NCBI GenBank assembly: GCA_034336665.1
Contig: CM067566.1
Coordinates: 18,706,330-18,770,329, forward strand
Direction of reading: 5' to 3'
DNA from: Luscinia megarhynchos
Taxonomy: Eukaryota > Chordata > Aves > Passeriformes > Turdidae
Length of the DNA stretch: 64,000 bases
Part shown: in pieces, positions 49,371 to 62,162 of the stretch
How positions within the stretch are numbered: the stretch's first letter is position 1
How the letters are laid out: every line of letters begins with the position of its first letter
The notes under the pieces: model-generated
What the model was told of the DNA's origin: nothing
The model's database searches: none
The model's input: the letters and a program-made list of their open reading frames with translations, nothing else
Translations under genes and position numbers: made by a program

Positions 49371-52300
49371 GTGAGAGAAGAATGTAAACATCACCATTTC
49401 TGCAAGTGTGGCAGAACTGCAGGGCAGGGCAATCTGGATGGCAACAAGGACAGAGCAAAATACTTCAGGTTTTATGGGTCACTAAGCCATGAGGGAGGTG
49501 GGGAGTGTAACAACATGCTTCACTGTTACACTGACACTCTCCCAGCAAGTGACTTCATTTTTTAATGTTCTTATGCTGAAATCTGTTGGCAAAATATAGC
49601 TCTCCTCCACTTAAAATTTTCTCTTACAGTAGCATACATGGTTCGTGAACTTTTATGTTGTTATCTGAACAAAGACATAGATACAGAGAATTATCGAGTT
49701 TAAACTGGGTTGCCAAGGTGAACAGACTATACCTACAAGATGTTTCTTGCTTGGTATTTCTGACCATTAACCTGAGAAATTTGGGTCCTTGACTCTGACT
49801 GACACAGAGCATAGGGTAACTTTAAGGTTGACCCTAGTTATTGGTACAAATGGAACCTATATGCTCAAAAAGATGGATAGTATTTTCTGTGGTTCCTATA
49901 TTGTATTACACTGATCTTCAAACTCAAAATAGGAATGCATTTAATTTCAAGTTAAGGGAATGGGAAAAAATGTGTCATGTCACTAAAGAGCTATTGGTTT
50001 GAGCTCAGTAAACTGCAAGGTTTCTGAAGTTTCTTGGAGAAAAGAACAACTGAATGTAGTTCAGGACAATAGGAAACAAGAACTTCCTGGAAACTACTTA
50101 TAGAAATAGCTAAAATGAAACACAGAGCTCCCCAAAAATTCAGTAAGTCTGTTTAACCCATTGTCTTTAAATAATTTTAGAGAAATAAATCTACCACAGT
50201 GTTACCCAGGCAATCAGTAGTTACACTACTGAAGGCAGAGAATTGTACAGGAATTAAAAGGAAGTGAGGGATCAGCTAAAGCAGAGATGATAATGGATCT
50301 TGTTAAGGGGGAAATATTGATGAAATTCCTCCAAGATCAGTCTTGCAACTGCTGTAATGTAAAATTTTCATTAATAATCTCAACACAAATTTGAACTTGA
50401 GTGCAGAGAAAATTCTCAAATGACTCACCTATGGAGCATGGGTGAGTTTTACCCTGGAATAGTCGTAGGTGCCTAAACCAGTAGATTAGAGAAAGGAGTG
50501 GAGAGAAAAAGTCATCTCCTGAGGCTGGCTCCTGGCACCTGGGTTAGCCCCCTGCTCTGAATTGCTCTTTTAAGTAGGGAGGGGGAGTCAGGATGCAGCA
50601 GGAGGCTATCTGCTCGCTGTGGGGAGTAATGACATTGTTTATTACACACGGTTGATAACCCCACACTCAGGCCTGTTCCAGTTCTTGTTCACAATGTTAA
50701 AACAGGACTTGAACATTGACTGCGAAACCTGCAAGCCCCTCTGGAGACTCTACTTGAGTCCATAGATAATTTAAATGTACATGAAAGGACTTGCCTAAAG
50801 CCAGTGTATTTCAAGTACTCTACTTCTAGGTCTTTGAACGATGCTTTTGCAGTAAGTTTCCCTTTGTTGCCACAAAATACATTTGTAGGACAGTATCTAG
50901 TGCTGTGTCACCAGTACTCACCTACTGCTTGACAGGGTGCTGTGTGCCTGCTTAAGCACTAACCCTTTCCCTGACAAATTAACTAAATTAAAGAGATATT
51001 GCTCTCAGCTTTTCAACTTTGATGCTCTTTTTCCAAAATTTGTGTTGTTTAAAAAAAGCCCAAACCAGCTGCCTTCCCCTAACAGTTAAAAATCTTGCTG
51101 AAAATCAGTCCTGAAATACTTGCAGCAATACAAAAGACATTGAAGATTAATAAAAACTAGCTGCAATTCTCTTGTCTCTTATTGTATGTGTTTGTAACTA
51201 GCTCTCCAGCTCCTGGCTGCTCTCTGTGTCACTGCCCAAACCCTCCAGGGCTGAGCATTCAGAACAGAAGTCAGCGTGGGGAGGATGCTCTTGTTTTGGT
51301 TTCTTTCTGCCCAGGTCATTTCTGTGGTTTGGTTTACATTTTGTGGCCACACGTGGCAGTACAATTTGCAACTCAGTTTAAGAAAGGCAGCAAAATGCCC
51401 GAAATTTTCTCTGCTTTCTGAAGTTTAGCACACATTGTAACAGTTACACTCCTCTTTCCTTATTCCTGTTTCCCTGTGGCCAGACTTGACATGTACCACT
51501 GATGTCATTGAGGAACTACTGGAAAAAACCCAAATTTCTCTCTCTTAAGGGAGTCAGCTTAAGCTGCTAGTGTGGGTTGGAAGACACCACACTGGCTTGG
51601 CTGTTTTATAAATGGTTCCATGCTAGGTATCTAGGGCAAGCACCATTGTAGATGGAAGCCTGATCACATTTTCTAAAAGGAAATGGAGAAAGAAACCAGA
51701 CTCAGTAGGAGATGCCTATCTTTCAGCATGAGACTAAATTGGTTTCTTTAGATTCTAGAGCAGGGACTGGGAATAAGTGAATATTCTTGCAAATAGTCCA
51801 TGTTTTAGACAACAAAGAATGAGAGGTGTTGTTTAAATTTAAAATAAGAAAAAAAATAAAAGAGGTGCTGTAGGGCCTAAGAGGTATGCACTGTAAGACA
51901 GTGAAGTGTGGAAGAGAATTCCAGCAAAAAATAATGGAGGTAAGAAATGTAATGAATCTAATCTGAAGATTGATTGGTTTATGAAAAGCATGATTTTGTG
52001 GCTGTTATGATACACATTGTTTTCTTGCCTGTGTTAGAAAGTGTTCTAACTCACTGACTTGGGTTTAGGGATATTCTAATTTCCTAAATTATCATTATTT
52101 ATTGTGGACAAAAGCATTTGCTACATTAGATGATAACCATTTAAAAAAACATAAAAAGAACTTGCACTTTCATTTGGCTGCATAATTTTGAAGTTTGACC
52201 CTGATCCTGACAGAATTTGTATGAACTTACAGAAATGCAAGCAGCTATAATTATTGCAATGGGAAAAAACTTAGCATATTGTGAAGCACATATGGGTTAC

Positions 52301-53907
52301 AAGGAAATGTGCTATCACCACCTATATTCAAATAAGATCTCATAAGACTGTGTGCTGTTAGCTGATAGAATACTATCCAGCTATTCATTTTACAGAATAA
52401 CATTCCCAGCAGCTGTCACCATATTAGGGTCTTGAGCTATTCAGTCTGAGCAGAGTATAGCAATTTGGCAGGAATCACAAATGAGCAGCAGTCATTGATT
52501 TGCTGTGTGGAATATGAATGGCAGAGTACTTTGAGGGTTAACCCTGAAATGCAGTGATAATTTGAGAAGGATTTAAAAAAAAAATAGTTGAACCAGACAC
52601 TTCTTCCAAACAATAGATTCTGAAATAGGAATTGCATAGATAAATTATGCATTCTAGTCAAAAGATCTCACATCATATAGGAATGTTTTGTCTCTTAGAA
52701 GAGTGTGCTGAAAGGGAGACATCAGAAAATGGAGCAGTCAGAGCAATCCATATTTTCATATCTAGTTTAGTTTTGCTGCAACCCTGCCCTAATTATTTAA
52801 AACCAGACTAGAATGTGTGTCTGCCAGTCCCTCCATTTACATGACCTTTAGGTTTTCTTTGGAGACAGTACAAAAAGTTGCCACAATGTTCTGTGGTTTA
52901 GATGCTTGTTTTAGGATAGGTACCTAACCACCAAATTTATTTTGAAGCAAGCTATTGTAAAATCAGCTAAATAAAACCACTTGAAAAATCTGAAAAAGAC
53001 TGATTCTTAAGGTGAAATGGTCCCAAATCCATCATCATGCTGCTGCCAGTAAGCTACTGTTAGCACATGCTTTGGCATATGCCTTTCTGAATTTGCAGAT
53101 GCTGCTGATGCTTCAGAGGTTTTGGGGAGTAGAATGCATAAATAGCAGTTATTGCTATGGCCATTAACTTCTGGGTTTGGAAAGTCTTTTACATTATGAT
53201 TGAGAACTTTCTTCCAGATGACAGCCAGAGGCAGTAAAAGACAGAATCTTTAGCAAGATAGGACCCACACATAATTGTATGAAAAGTTATACTGGCAAAT
53301 TTAGACTGTGGATCTCTAATGCAGTGTACTGAAATAAAATTCATTTCCATACAATTTGTGCAGGACTACTGCTGTTTGTAGCAACCACCTTTGCAAAGCA
53401 CAATATACTATCCCTGTATCAGGAGATACACTATTTTTCTGCATGAGTTTTTGTTTTAATTTTTTTTTCCCTCATAACTTTATCTGGTTTTGAGATATAA
53501 ACATAGTTTGCAGAGGGGAATAATATGGATTTAATACAGCTTCAATTAACAGTTCAATAAGAACTACATCAGGTCCTTGGCATATTTCTGGACAAGTCCT
53601 GACACCAGAACTTACATAAAGATTATTTAAAGTGTATTATTTTGTATCACTATATTTTTGAGCCATAATTTTAAAATCTGAAATAAATTCATTGCAATTT
53701 TGCCACAAAGAGTAAATGGGAAAAAGAGTAACCCCTTTTGAATGGCAGGCTCTTGTACTCCAGAACAGGAACAACATAGCTGGTGTTGCTAGCTATCAAT
53801 CAATCTGAGATGATTGAGGGAAGACATTTTGTCCAACTAGCCTTGCTGATTAAAGGTGTATTTTCAGTCCACCCTCTACATGCAAGCTGAAGCAGATGAG
53901 AGGGAAT
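49371..53907. other. Non-coding DNA, no gene seen
   Basis: Patches at 50480-50760 and 51190-51350 are slightly GC-richer and have short frames without domains. No retroelement was recognised before the CR1 copy at 53.9 kb. Confidence 0.5.
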
Positions 53908-54275
53908 CATCATAGGATCATAAAGTAGTTTGGCTTGAAAGCAACTTTAAAAGCCATCTGGTTCCAACCCACCTGCCATGGGCAGGGAGATCTTCAACAA
54001 GACTGGGTTGCTCAAAGCCCCATCCAATAGCTTGAATACCTCAAGGGATGGAGCATCCACAACTTCTTTGGACAACCAGTTCCATTGCCTCACCACTCCC
54101 AAAGTGAAGAATTTCTTCCTAATATTTAATCTAAATCTATCCATTTTCCATTATCCATTTTTAAAGGCATCACCCCTTCTCCTATAACTATGTGCAATTT
54201 GTTATATGGCATAATAAATCTGAAAGGGTTGAAAGTCCCTCTCTGGTTCCTTGTAGGTCCCCTTTAGGGGTCTGA
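53908..54275 (-). mobile_element. CR1 non-LTR retrotransposon with remnant of the ORF2 C-terminus
   Basis: Read on the plus strand the piece begins near atcataggatcataaag, then a stretch with ggttccaacccacctgccat and gttgctcaaagccccatcca, then gtgaagaatttcttcctaat, the hallmark reverse complement of the avian CR1 3' region. On the minus strand 54144-53947 is open for 65 codons and includes NWLSKEVVDAPSLEVF and LDGALSNPV, the conserved tail of the CR1 reverse transcriptase. Beyond about 54145 the match is to earlier ORF2 sequence with an AT-rich interruption near 54200-54230. The copy is 5' truncated and inactive. Confidence 0.88.
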
Positions 54276-56090
54276 ATCCTCACAATGAAATGAAATTCCT
54301 TGTTTCTCAAATTGGGAGATGCTAAAGCAGAAATGGACTATGTAATTCTTTGTACTTCATTAGCAAAGAACATAGGATAAATTGCATTCACTTAGCACCT
54401 ACTACTAGTAAGTAAAACTGAGCAAGTCCTGTCAAGTCTCACAAACTGCTGCAGAGTCTAGATCCTTCTATCATTTCTTAAGACTTTAGATGCTTTTTCT
54501 ATTTTGGAGGCTGCTGTATCTGTATCATCTTGGGTTTTCTTTTCCTCTCTTTGAACCTCTTAAACTCTATCTCCTAATTCCTTTCCCTGTCAGGGGCTGG
54601 CAAGTGGTGTTTCTTATCTTTCTGTCATCACCTGTTTCTTCTTCCTTTGTTCCTGCATATGCTTTTAAATTGCCTAACTCTAATCAATATGATTATTAGA
54701 TTAGATTAGATTGCCCTCAAATTACATGTATTTTGTTGCATCATCAGTTTGTTGTTGTTATTTCTCCTCCATCCAGGTTATCTTTGTACACACACTAGCT
54801 CTGAAATTAACTTTTACATAAAGGCTGCCTCAGCCTTCTGGAAATGTCTGGAATCTCTTTTATGAATAGAGATTTGACTGTGGCCTCATCCTTAGGACTT
54901 TCCCCAAAAGAAAGGAGAATATCCACACCTTTCCTCAGGTACCAGAAAATATCTTTTTCTCTGATATGATGCAAGAGGAAGTATTTGCTTGATAGATTTC
55001 ATGAGTCTGACAAGCCAAAATGTGTATATCCTTTAAGTAATACACCTTAACTAGTGAGGTCAATAGGTATCTGTTGTTATAAATTACTTTCCTGATATTT
55101 TCTAACAAGCAAAGCAAAATATGATGTGTATAATAAATAAAGAGATACTTTACTAAGTGCTCAAGATTTGAAACCACCACAGTTAGTAAAAAGGTATGGT
55201 ATGGTGTGATATGGTATGATGAGATGGGTTTCCAATGCAAGTTTGAAAAAAATTTGGCCTGAAAGCTGCTCTGTGGGCTAACTGTTACAGGGGAATGATA
55301 GATGGTAATCATAACCCATCCCTACCCTTCCCAGAAACATTACTTCTGACACCATAAATGATATTAGACCTTTTTCTTTCCAGAATGTAGAATTGGATTA
55401 TACATCCTTATTGCTTCCTTCTGTCTCTTTTCTTTACCCCAATAATGCATGGACATAATGTAGACCTCTTTTATTTCTATAATAAGAAGACAATTTATTA
55501 TTTTCTAGTTGAATTTAGGATAAAAAGACCCAAGGAAAATATCTCTTTGTTATAACTGTAATATAATTAGAAACAATGCATAAAGATTTAGATGGTAGGT
55601 CAGCTGACAAGTGGATGATAATAAATCAAAAATGCAAATGAGAAATCAATGTATGCAGAAAAAGGGAAAGATGTCACAGATTTCTGGCCAAGAAACAGAA
55701 AAAGTTTGGGAGTTATTGTGTGAAAAATCTGTCAGTTCCTCAGTGTACTGCAGCTGTAGTGCCAAAGAAAAACATTTCTTGGATTGTAGTGTTAGGACTA
55801 TAAAATCAGTGATGGATATTGTATCCAAAATTGTCCTACACTTCACCTTAGACACTAGTATAATGCAACTTTGCAATGTATGTCACTGACTTTGAGGGTT
55901 TAAAATGGTAAAAAGAGAAAAATCCCTTAGACTGTAAGGATCTTAACAGAAGAAAAGTTGAAATGAGACTTTATAAGAATATAAAAATGGAAATTATTCA
56001 CTGGAATTTACTGAAATTTCATAATTGTGGCATATAAGATTCAGTGTCATTACTGAAATATAATTATACAAAAATACCACAATATATAAT
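54276..56090. other. Non-coding DNA with short degenerate repeats
   Basis: Three copies of ttaga lie at 54694-54712 and a degenerate ggtat-type repeat at 55192-55227. The plus and minus frames at 55611-55889 overlap and have no splice support. Confidence 0.55.
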
Positions 56091-56127
56091 TTGCTAAACC
56101 AGTGGTTTAGCAAGCAAGCAAGCAAGA
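56091..56127. repeat. Perfect palindrome adjoining a GCAA microsatellite
   Basis: The arms ttgctaaacca (56091-56101) and tggtttagcaa (56103-56113) are perfect inverted repeats of 11 bases with one central base. The right arm runs directly into about four units of gcaa/aagc ending near 56127. The microsatellite may have grown out of the palindrome arm. Confidence 0.85.
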
Positions 56128-57950
56128 AGTTACAAAAATAGGTTCAGACACCTGATAGATGGCATAATGTTATATACTAAGGATAGCTGCTGAAAAAAAC
56201 AAAAATAATGAGAGTATGGAGCACAGTCTGTGATAGGAAAGACAGCTTAGATTGTGCTTCTGCATTACCCTTTACTGGGAGCAGCAATCAGCTGAGAAGC
56301 TGGTCTGTAAAATGAATGATGTGAGATAAAGAATTTTTTTTCCTAGAGCCTTTTTTTACTGATCCAAAGGAGTTGAAAATTTTCGAATGGGGAAAGGCAG
56401 TGAGAAGTAGTGAACAGGACAGGAGAGCTGGTCTACAAGTTTCAGAAAGAAGGAGATAGATTTCTGCAGTGGCAAGGCAGCAAGGGTTAAAAGAAAAAGA
56501 AAAGGAAAAGTTGATAATAATTGTGAGCAAACATTTTGTGAGAAAACATTTATTTAGTATTTGGCTATAAGTAGCAATTTAAAATAATTTCTCTGATAAC
56601 ACTGATTTTATGTGTTTCTCATCATCATAGTAACCTCATTTAAAAAAAAATAGATTTGTTTATGGTGTTGATGTGACTTTGATATGTGAATTTTGCACAC
56701 AAGGGGGAAAAATATTGCTTAGATTTGCATAGGAGGTCTGAGTTGAGGCAGGAAGTGGTAAACAGCCTCATCTCACCACTGAGCAGGCTGTGCAGGTTGC
56801 TCATAGTTAATCCATCTCTGGAACAGATTTTTGTTCATGTTTATTTGAGTTTTAAACTTCATGCTCCTGAAAGCAGGTCTGAATAAAAGAAGTCGTGGAA
56901 ATGCTCACAAAGACTGGGTTTATGCAAATAGTGTCTACAGGTTGAAACCAGGAAACTTAATGCACAGTGCCAGGAAAGCCAAGTCACTTTTGACCCCAGA
57001 CTGCATACAGAAATCATATAAGGGAATTCTGTACTCATATAAAAAGCCATCCCCTTGGAGGAATAATTCTGACTTCTTGCTAAAGTAATTTTTTAAAAAA
57101 ATTTACAACCTTTTTGATTTTAGTTTATGCCTCCAACCTCAGTAAAATTTCAGTTTTCCAGGGGTAAGGGGTTGGGAGAAACTGAAAGTCCAATCAACTA
57201 TCCAAAAACCATACAAAAGAAAATGTTTTATAGCAATGAGAAATCTTTCTCTGTAAAAAGATCCAGCTGCAGTTTGATGATCTATTGAAGAAAAAAAATT
57301 AATTTTTACCTTGAAACTCAGATTATTGTAATCTGAGTATATTTTTTTTTTATTTTTTAGAGACCTTGACATTTAAAAAAACATTGAAAAATGTCTGGAA
57401 GGTTTAAAATTGACATATGTGCAAAAAGTAAGAAACAGAAGAACATCAGGAGCAGTTTCAGCAATGATGAAGCTAAAAATTGGTGAAGGGCAACATTTCA
57501 ATTCTCCACACAAATCAATATGCTCATATTTCTAACTGTATAATTATAAAATACATTATGTTCTAAAGTGAACATTTACTGAAATTGATGAGAGAATTAC
57601 CAAAGTAGTTTGACTCTCTTAAAAGTGTGTTGGTGATGATCATTACAGGGATTTTGCTGGCAGGTATTCCTTATTACCAGAACTGTAAGACTGCATTTTC
57701 TAGAAAGCCATCAAAAAAGAGTTTTATATCTTCAGCTTTGAAAGAGAATATGAATACCAGCACTATGCAAGTAGCAGAGCTGTTTGACAAGTGTGATGCC
57801 AAATTAAGGTCTGAGCAGTTCCAAAAATTTTAGCTACACTAAAATATTCCATGCTTCACTTTCAGTATACAGCCTTTATAAGGAATTTTTCTTAAAGTTG
57901 GGCACGTTGTTTTTAGAAGGTTTCCTTAACAGACTGCTAATTTTAACAGA
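56128..57950. other. Non-coding DNA, no gene seen
   Basis: AT-rich DNA with T runs at 57339-57356. At 57697-57833 two overlapping frames read as plausible peptides, but the acceptor is weak and neither frame can be preferred. The last five bases before the LTR (acaga) are its probable left target duplication. Confidence 0.5.
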
Positions 57951-58966
57951 TGTGCTGGGTTTGCATGGCAAGGTTTTGGTAGTGGGGAAGCAACAAGGGT
58001 GGCTGCTGTGAAAAGCTGCCAGAGGCTTTCCCTGTGTCCCACAGAGCCAATTCCAGCTGGCTGCAGGACTGACCTGCTGCTGATCAAGACTGAGCCCATC
58101 ACTGTGTTGGTAGTGCCTCTGGGATAACAGTTTTAAGGACAAGAAGTAACTCCTGCACAACAGCAATGGGAAGACAGGAGTGAGAATGCGAGGGCAGCAG
58201 CTCTGCAGACACCCAGGTCAGCGAAGAAGGAGGGGAGGAAATGCTCCAGGCACCAGGGCACAGATTCCCCTGCAGCCTGTGGTGCAGACCACGGTGAAGC
58301 TGCTGTAGCCTTGCAGCCCATGGAGGACCACAGTGGAGCAGAGGTCCACCTCCAGCCCATGGAAGACCACAGTGGAGCAGGGGGATGTCCCAAGGCTTCT
58401 GTGACCCTGTGGGAAGCTTGCCCTGCTGCCCCATGGAGAGAGAAGCCCACCTGCAGCAGGTGTGCTGTCAGGACTTGTGACCCTGTGGGAGTCCCATGTC
58501 AGAGCAGACTGTTCCTGAAAGAAACCTGCACCCTGTAGAAAGGAAGTTCATGGAGATCTGCAGCCTGTGGGAAGGACTCACACTGCAGAGGTTCATGGAG
58601 GATTGTTTCCTGTGGGAGGGACCCCACGCTGAAGCAGCACTAGAGTGTGAGGAGTGCTCCCCATGAGGAGAAAGGAGCAGCACAGACCCCATGTGATGAA
58701 CTGACCACAGCCCCCATTCCCTGGCTGCCTGTGCTGCTGTGAGAAGGAGTTAGAGAATTTGGGAGTGAAGTTGAGCCTGGGAAGAAGGGATGGATGTGGG
58801 GAAGGTGTTTTAAAATCTGGTTGTACCGATGACAGCAATCACTGAGCTATTTCTGTTTCCTTATCTTGACCTACGTTTTATTTTCTCTCCCCTATCCAGT
58901 TGAGGAGGGCAGTGATAGAGCAGCCTTGGTGAGTATTTGGCATCCATCTACGGTCAATCTTCCACA
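57951..58966 (+). mobile_element. Solo LTR of a songbird-type endogenous retrovirus
   Basis: The 1016-base element begins tgtgctgggtttgcatgg and ends with caatcttccaca, giving TG...CA ends. It has the layout I know from an abundant passerine LTR: a 5' part with gccagaggctttccctgtg, a candidate TATA-type segment near 58121-58137 (gggataac then ttttaagg), a GC-rich centre built of repeated 'cagcccatggaggacc' and 'gaccctgtgggag' units, and a 3' part with tatccagttgaggagggc. The flanks acaga and gcaga match at four of five bases, consistent with a decayed 5-base target duplication. There is no internal viral sequence on either side, so it is a solo LTR left by recombination. The segment around 58815-58828, where I expect the polyadenylation region, appears deleted. 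Confidence 0.87.
58314..58380 (+). repeat. Tandem 39-base units inside the LTR
   Basis: A 28-base core starting cagcccatgga occurs at 58314-58341 and 58353-58380 with one mismatch, a 39-base period. Looser relatives (gaccctgtgggaagctt near 58402, gaccctgtgggagtccc near 58478, cctgtgggaaggact near 58564) continue the pattern, so most of the LTR centre appears to be an old tandem array. Confidence 0.8.
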
Positions 58967-59128
58967 GCAGAAAACAGGACACTGAAATCTTCAAAGACCT
59001 ACCTCACACATAAACTGTGTTTCCTGGTCTTTCTCTAAATTATTTTTTAATTTATTTTTTAAAATTTATTTTAGAGGGAGCAAAAACCTACCAACTTTAG
59101 TGTTCCAAATTACAAATGTTATGACTGG
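58967..59128. other. Spacer between the LTR and a T tract
   Basis: AT-rich, beginning with the right flank gcaga of the LTR. No retroviral internal sequence follows the LTR. Confidence 0.6.
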
Positions 59129-59162
59129 TTTTTTTTTTGGTTTTTTTTTTTTTTTTTTTTTT
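59129..59162. repeat. T homopolymer tract
   Basis: A run of 10 T, then gg, then 22 T. It explains the Phe-rich start of the plus-strand frame at 59100-59408. Confidence 0.95.
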
Positions 59163-62108
59163 AAATCAAAGAAATTAACCTCAGAAGTACATGTTTTCCT
59201 TCAGAGAACATTAGAATGTAAAACTAGTGGGAAGTTTTTTGTCCTGAGTTATATTATTGATAAAGCCAATGAGGTAAAGGACTCTCAACTCTTGCAGGCG
59301 AGAGCACACAGACACAGTTTGTTGCATTCATCTGGGTTTCTGAGATCAGAAATAATGAGACACACTCCAGCCAGTGATTCCTCTCATTCTGTGAAAATTC
59401 AAAAGTAGTTTTCTGTCAGATTTCATAGTATTTCAGGAGGGAACTCCTTGCAGAAGCCTGGGGATGAAGAAGAGCATCCAGCCATTTTAAGGTTAGCAGA
59501 AAGACAAAAGAGGGCAGCTGCCCTAATTGTCTCTGAAGCAGCCAAGCAGAAAAGTTTTAACATACAGGCCCCCTTTTTTTTGCTCTCTCTCTCTCTCCTT
59601 CTCTGAAAGCAGTGCAAGTGGGAGTAAAACAGCCTGAAGGAAGACATACGTTGGTGGAATATATAAAGTTGCTGGGGCTTGGTATGGAAGGGGCCCAAGG
59701 ACTATGTGAAGTGCCTCAGTAAGTTTTGGGAAGTGTTAGACCTAATAAAATTAAGGTATATGTGTGGTTTCTCTCCTGTTTGAAGGCAACTGTTGTTTAA
59801 AATGTTAGCTTTAAGTAATATTTAAATAAACTTACTTAGAGCTTTTTAAGCTACCGTTGTAATACTGAAGTTAGAAATCCTTCTTGCTTTGTGAACATGT
59901 GAGGTTGGGAGAATAGTAATGAATGGACTAGCAAAATAAAAAACCCTTAAATATCTGTGTTCTAGTTTCTCCCCACATTCTGTCAAAAGGGTTTTGAGGC
60001 TTGGTAATGACAGTCATGCATAGGAAGATTGTTAAATTCTGTTTGTGAAAATGGCTGCAGGTCACATAGTTATATCTGTGTTTACCTACATTTTCTCCTT
60101 TTCCCCACTGAAAAGTCGTATATAAATAGAATTTGAAAACTAAGAGCACATATCCTGGGATATCTAAGCAAGTAGAAGCCATTCAGGGTAATTTTTATCT
60201 ATTCCTGAGATTATGTGGGCAGATCAGCAGAAAAAGGTTATGTGCAGTGACTGAGCTGCACCTTGGACAAATCAAACTCAACTAAATACATACTGCACAT
60301 TTCCATCTGAGTTCCTGCAAAAAGAATGAGAACTCTGATTTTCCCCTCTGCACAGATGTATTGAAATAGATGTAATGTCCTGAATTTATTTTACTCTTTG
60401 CTTTTATGACTAAATATTTCAGTCATATTCCCTTTTCTCAATCCCATGACAAGAAATATGAGAGGAAGAGAAAGGAGGCAGCAAAGTCAAGAAGACATGG
60501 GAGACAATTTTTTATTCTTAGCCACACTATACAGTGGATTAAAATTTATCTCTTTCTACAGAATTTTGAAATACTAGGGCTAAAAATGCTTCTGTAATGA
60601 CACTTTATAATTATCATTATTGTTATTCATATTTAAACTCTTTTCCACCATTTTATGATTTTTATTAAGAGAAAAGTAAGGAATAGGCTGTATTGGAGTG
60701 ACTCCAAAGAATTTCTTTTCATGGTGTTTCAAGTTTGTCACTTCTTTACTCTAAGTTGTGTTATTTTCATTCAGACTGCAATCAACTATCCAACTTCAGA
60801 AAAGCAAATTCAGTTAAACTCTGTTCAACTCTTTATTCACTACAATACATGGCTTACTTTGTGTTGTTCCTAATAATTTCCTTTCTTTTTGTTTCCTATA
60901 CTTTTACTCTATGGAGGTGCAATGCAGGTCGGAAGATAGGAATTTTCAGTGTCTTACAGAATATATTTAGAGGCTTGCTGCACTCTACAGAAATGCAATT
61001 GGTATTCCAGAGGGTTTCTTTTTCCCCCCTTGATAGGCTGTGAGCTGAAAAGGACACTCCATTTTACTTAAATAGTCTAGCTGACAAATTATGCTCTTTA
61101 ATTCTACTTAGAAAAGTGTCTTTTACATTAACTAAACATCACTCCCCTCCTCGGCCCTACTTGACATTTAAAGCTTAAGCAACTGCAACCTGCTTCCAAC
61201 AAGTTCTCCTTCGATATAAATTAAAATGACTTGGCACTGAACAAAATCATCCAGTATCAAACAGTGCACTCCTCTGGGATTTCTTTAATACTCTTAATGT
61301 ATAAATAGAGGAATTCAATTAAAATATAACCTAAGGCACTATGCAAACTTGCAATATCAGCAAAATGCAATGTAACTTGTCAGAGACCTCACCTCATACA
61401 CACATACACCTACATATAGGCACTCATATATTGACCTAGAATATTCCTAAACAAAGAATGTCTTCTGCTCTCATGATTTGGGATGGTTTTATTTTGAATG
61501 GAACTCTCTCTTGCTCTATTTGGCTTGTTAGGCTTATTATAATGAGCTTCCTTAACAGCAGCATCCTGGATTTTTAAGATCTGTAGGATGAAGTTACAGT
61601 ACCTGGCAAAGTAAATTAAACTCCACAGATTTTACCCAGGTTCATCTCCACAAACTCAGTTTTACCATCTACAAATCTTAAGAGTGGAATTTGATACTAG
61701 AAATTACCACTGAATGAATGAATGATGTCTGCAGATTCTTTGTAACTTGCCAACTTAAAGTCAAGACCAATCCCATTTGAGCTCCTCTAGATTTCTTTTT
61801 TTTTTTTTTGAAGGACAACAGGAATAGATAGGTCGATTTCATCACAACCATGTCAAGAGAAAATGGAATAATCTTCTGAAACAGGTCGGAACATGATTAT
61901 GATTAGATTCTTTGGGCTTACTTGAAATTATCTCTGTGCACCTTCAGAAGATAATGTATGGCAAAGATGACTTTTTTCTTAATACACAGCTGTGTGTTAA
62001 ATTTAAATTAAACATCTGTTGAGCTCTGCTTTTTGATTATTTTCCATTCAGTTTGAATGTCCTATTTTTAAAATAGTTTGGTAATATTAATTAAATTATT
62101 AATTTTGC
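59163..62108. other. Non-coding DNA, no gene seen
   Basis: Contains a (CT)7-8 run at 59583-59597, three tgaa units near 61713, and a T run at 61795-61809. Two overlapping frames at 60655-61043 are Phe/Ser/Leu-rich with no start or splice support. Confidence 0.5.
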
Positions 62109-62162
62109 TAACATAACATAACATAACATAACATAACATATAACATAAAATAACATAACATC
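62109..62162. repeat. Interrupted ACATA pentanucleotide microsatellite
   Basis: About ten units of taaca/acata with two interruptions (tata near 62140 and aaaa near 62147). A second pentanucleotide repeat in the same window as GAAAG, with a different unit. Confidence 0.92.

Noticed and set aside
57627..57833. Plus-strand frame ending AELFDKCDAKLRSEQFQKF
   Set aside because: A second frame over the same bases reads equally well, the acceptor is weak and the start in the first frame is not an ATG.
58099..58838. Several overlapping frames of 70-111 codons on both strands
   Set aside because: They fall inside the solo LTR. The LTR centre is GC-rich and tandemly built, so stops are rare; LTRs of this type do not encode protein there.
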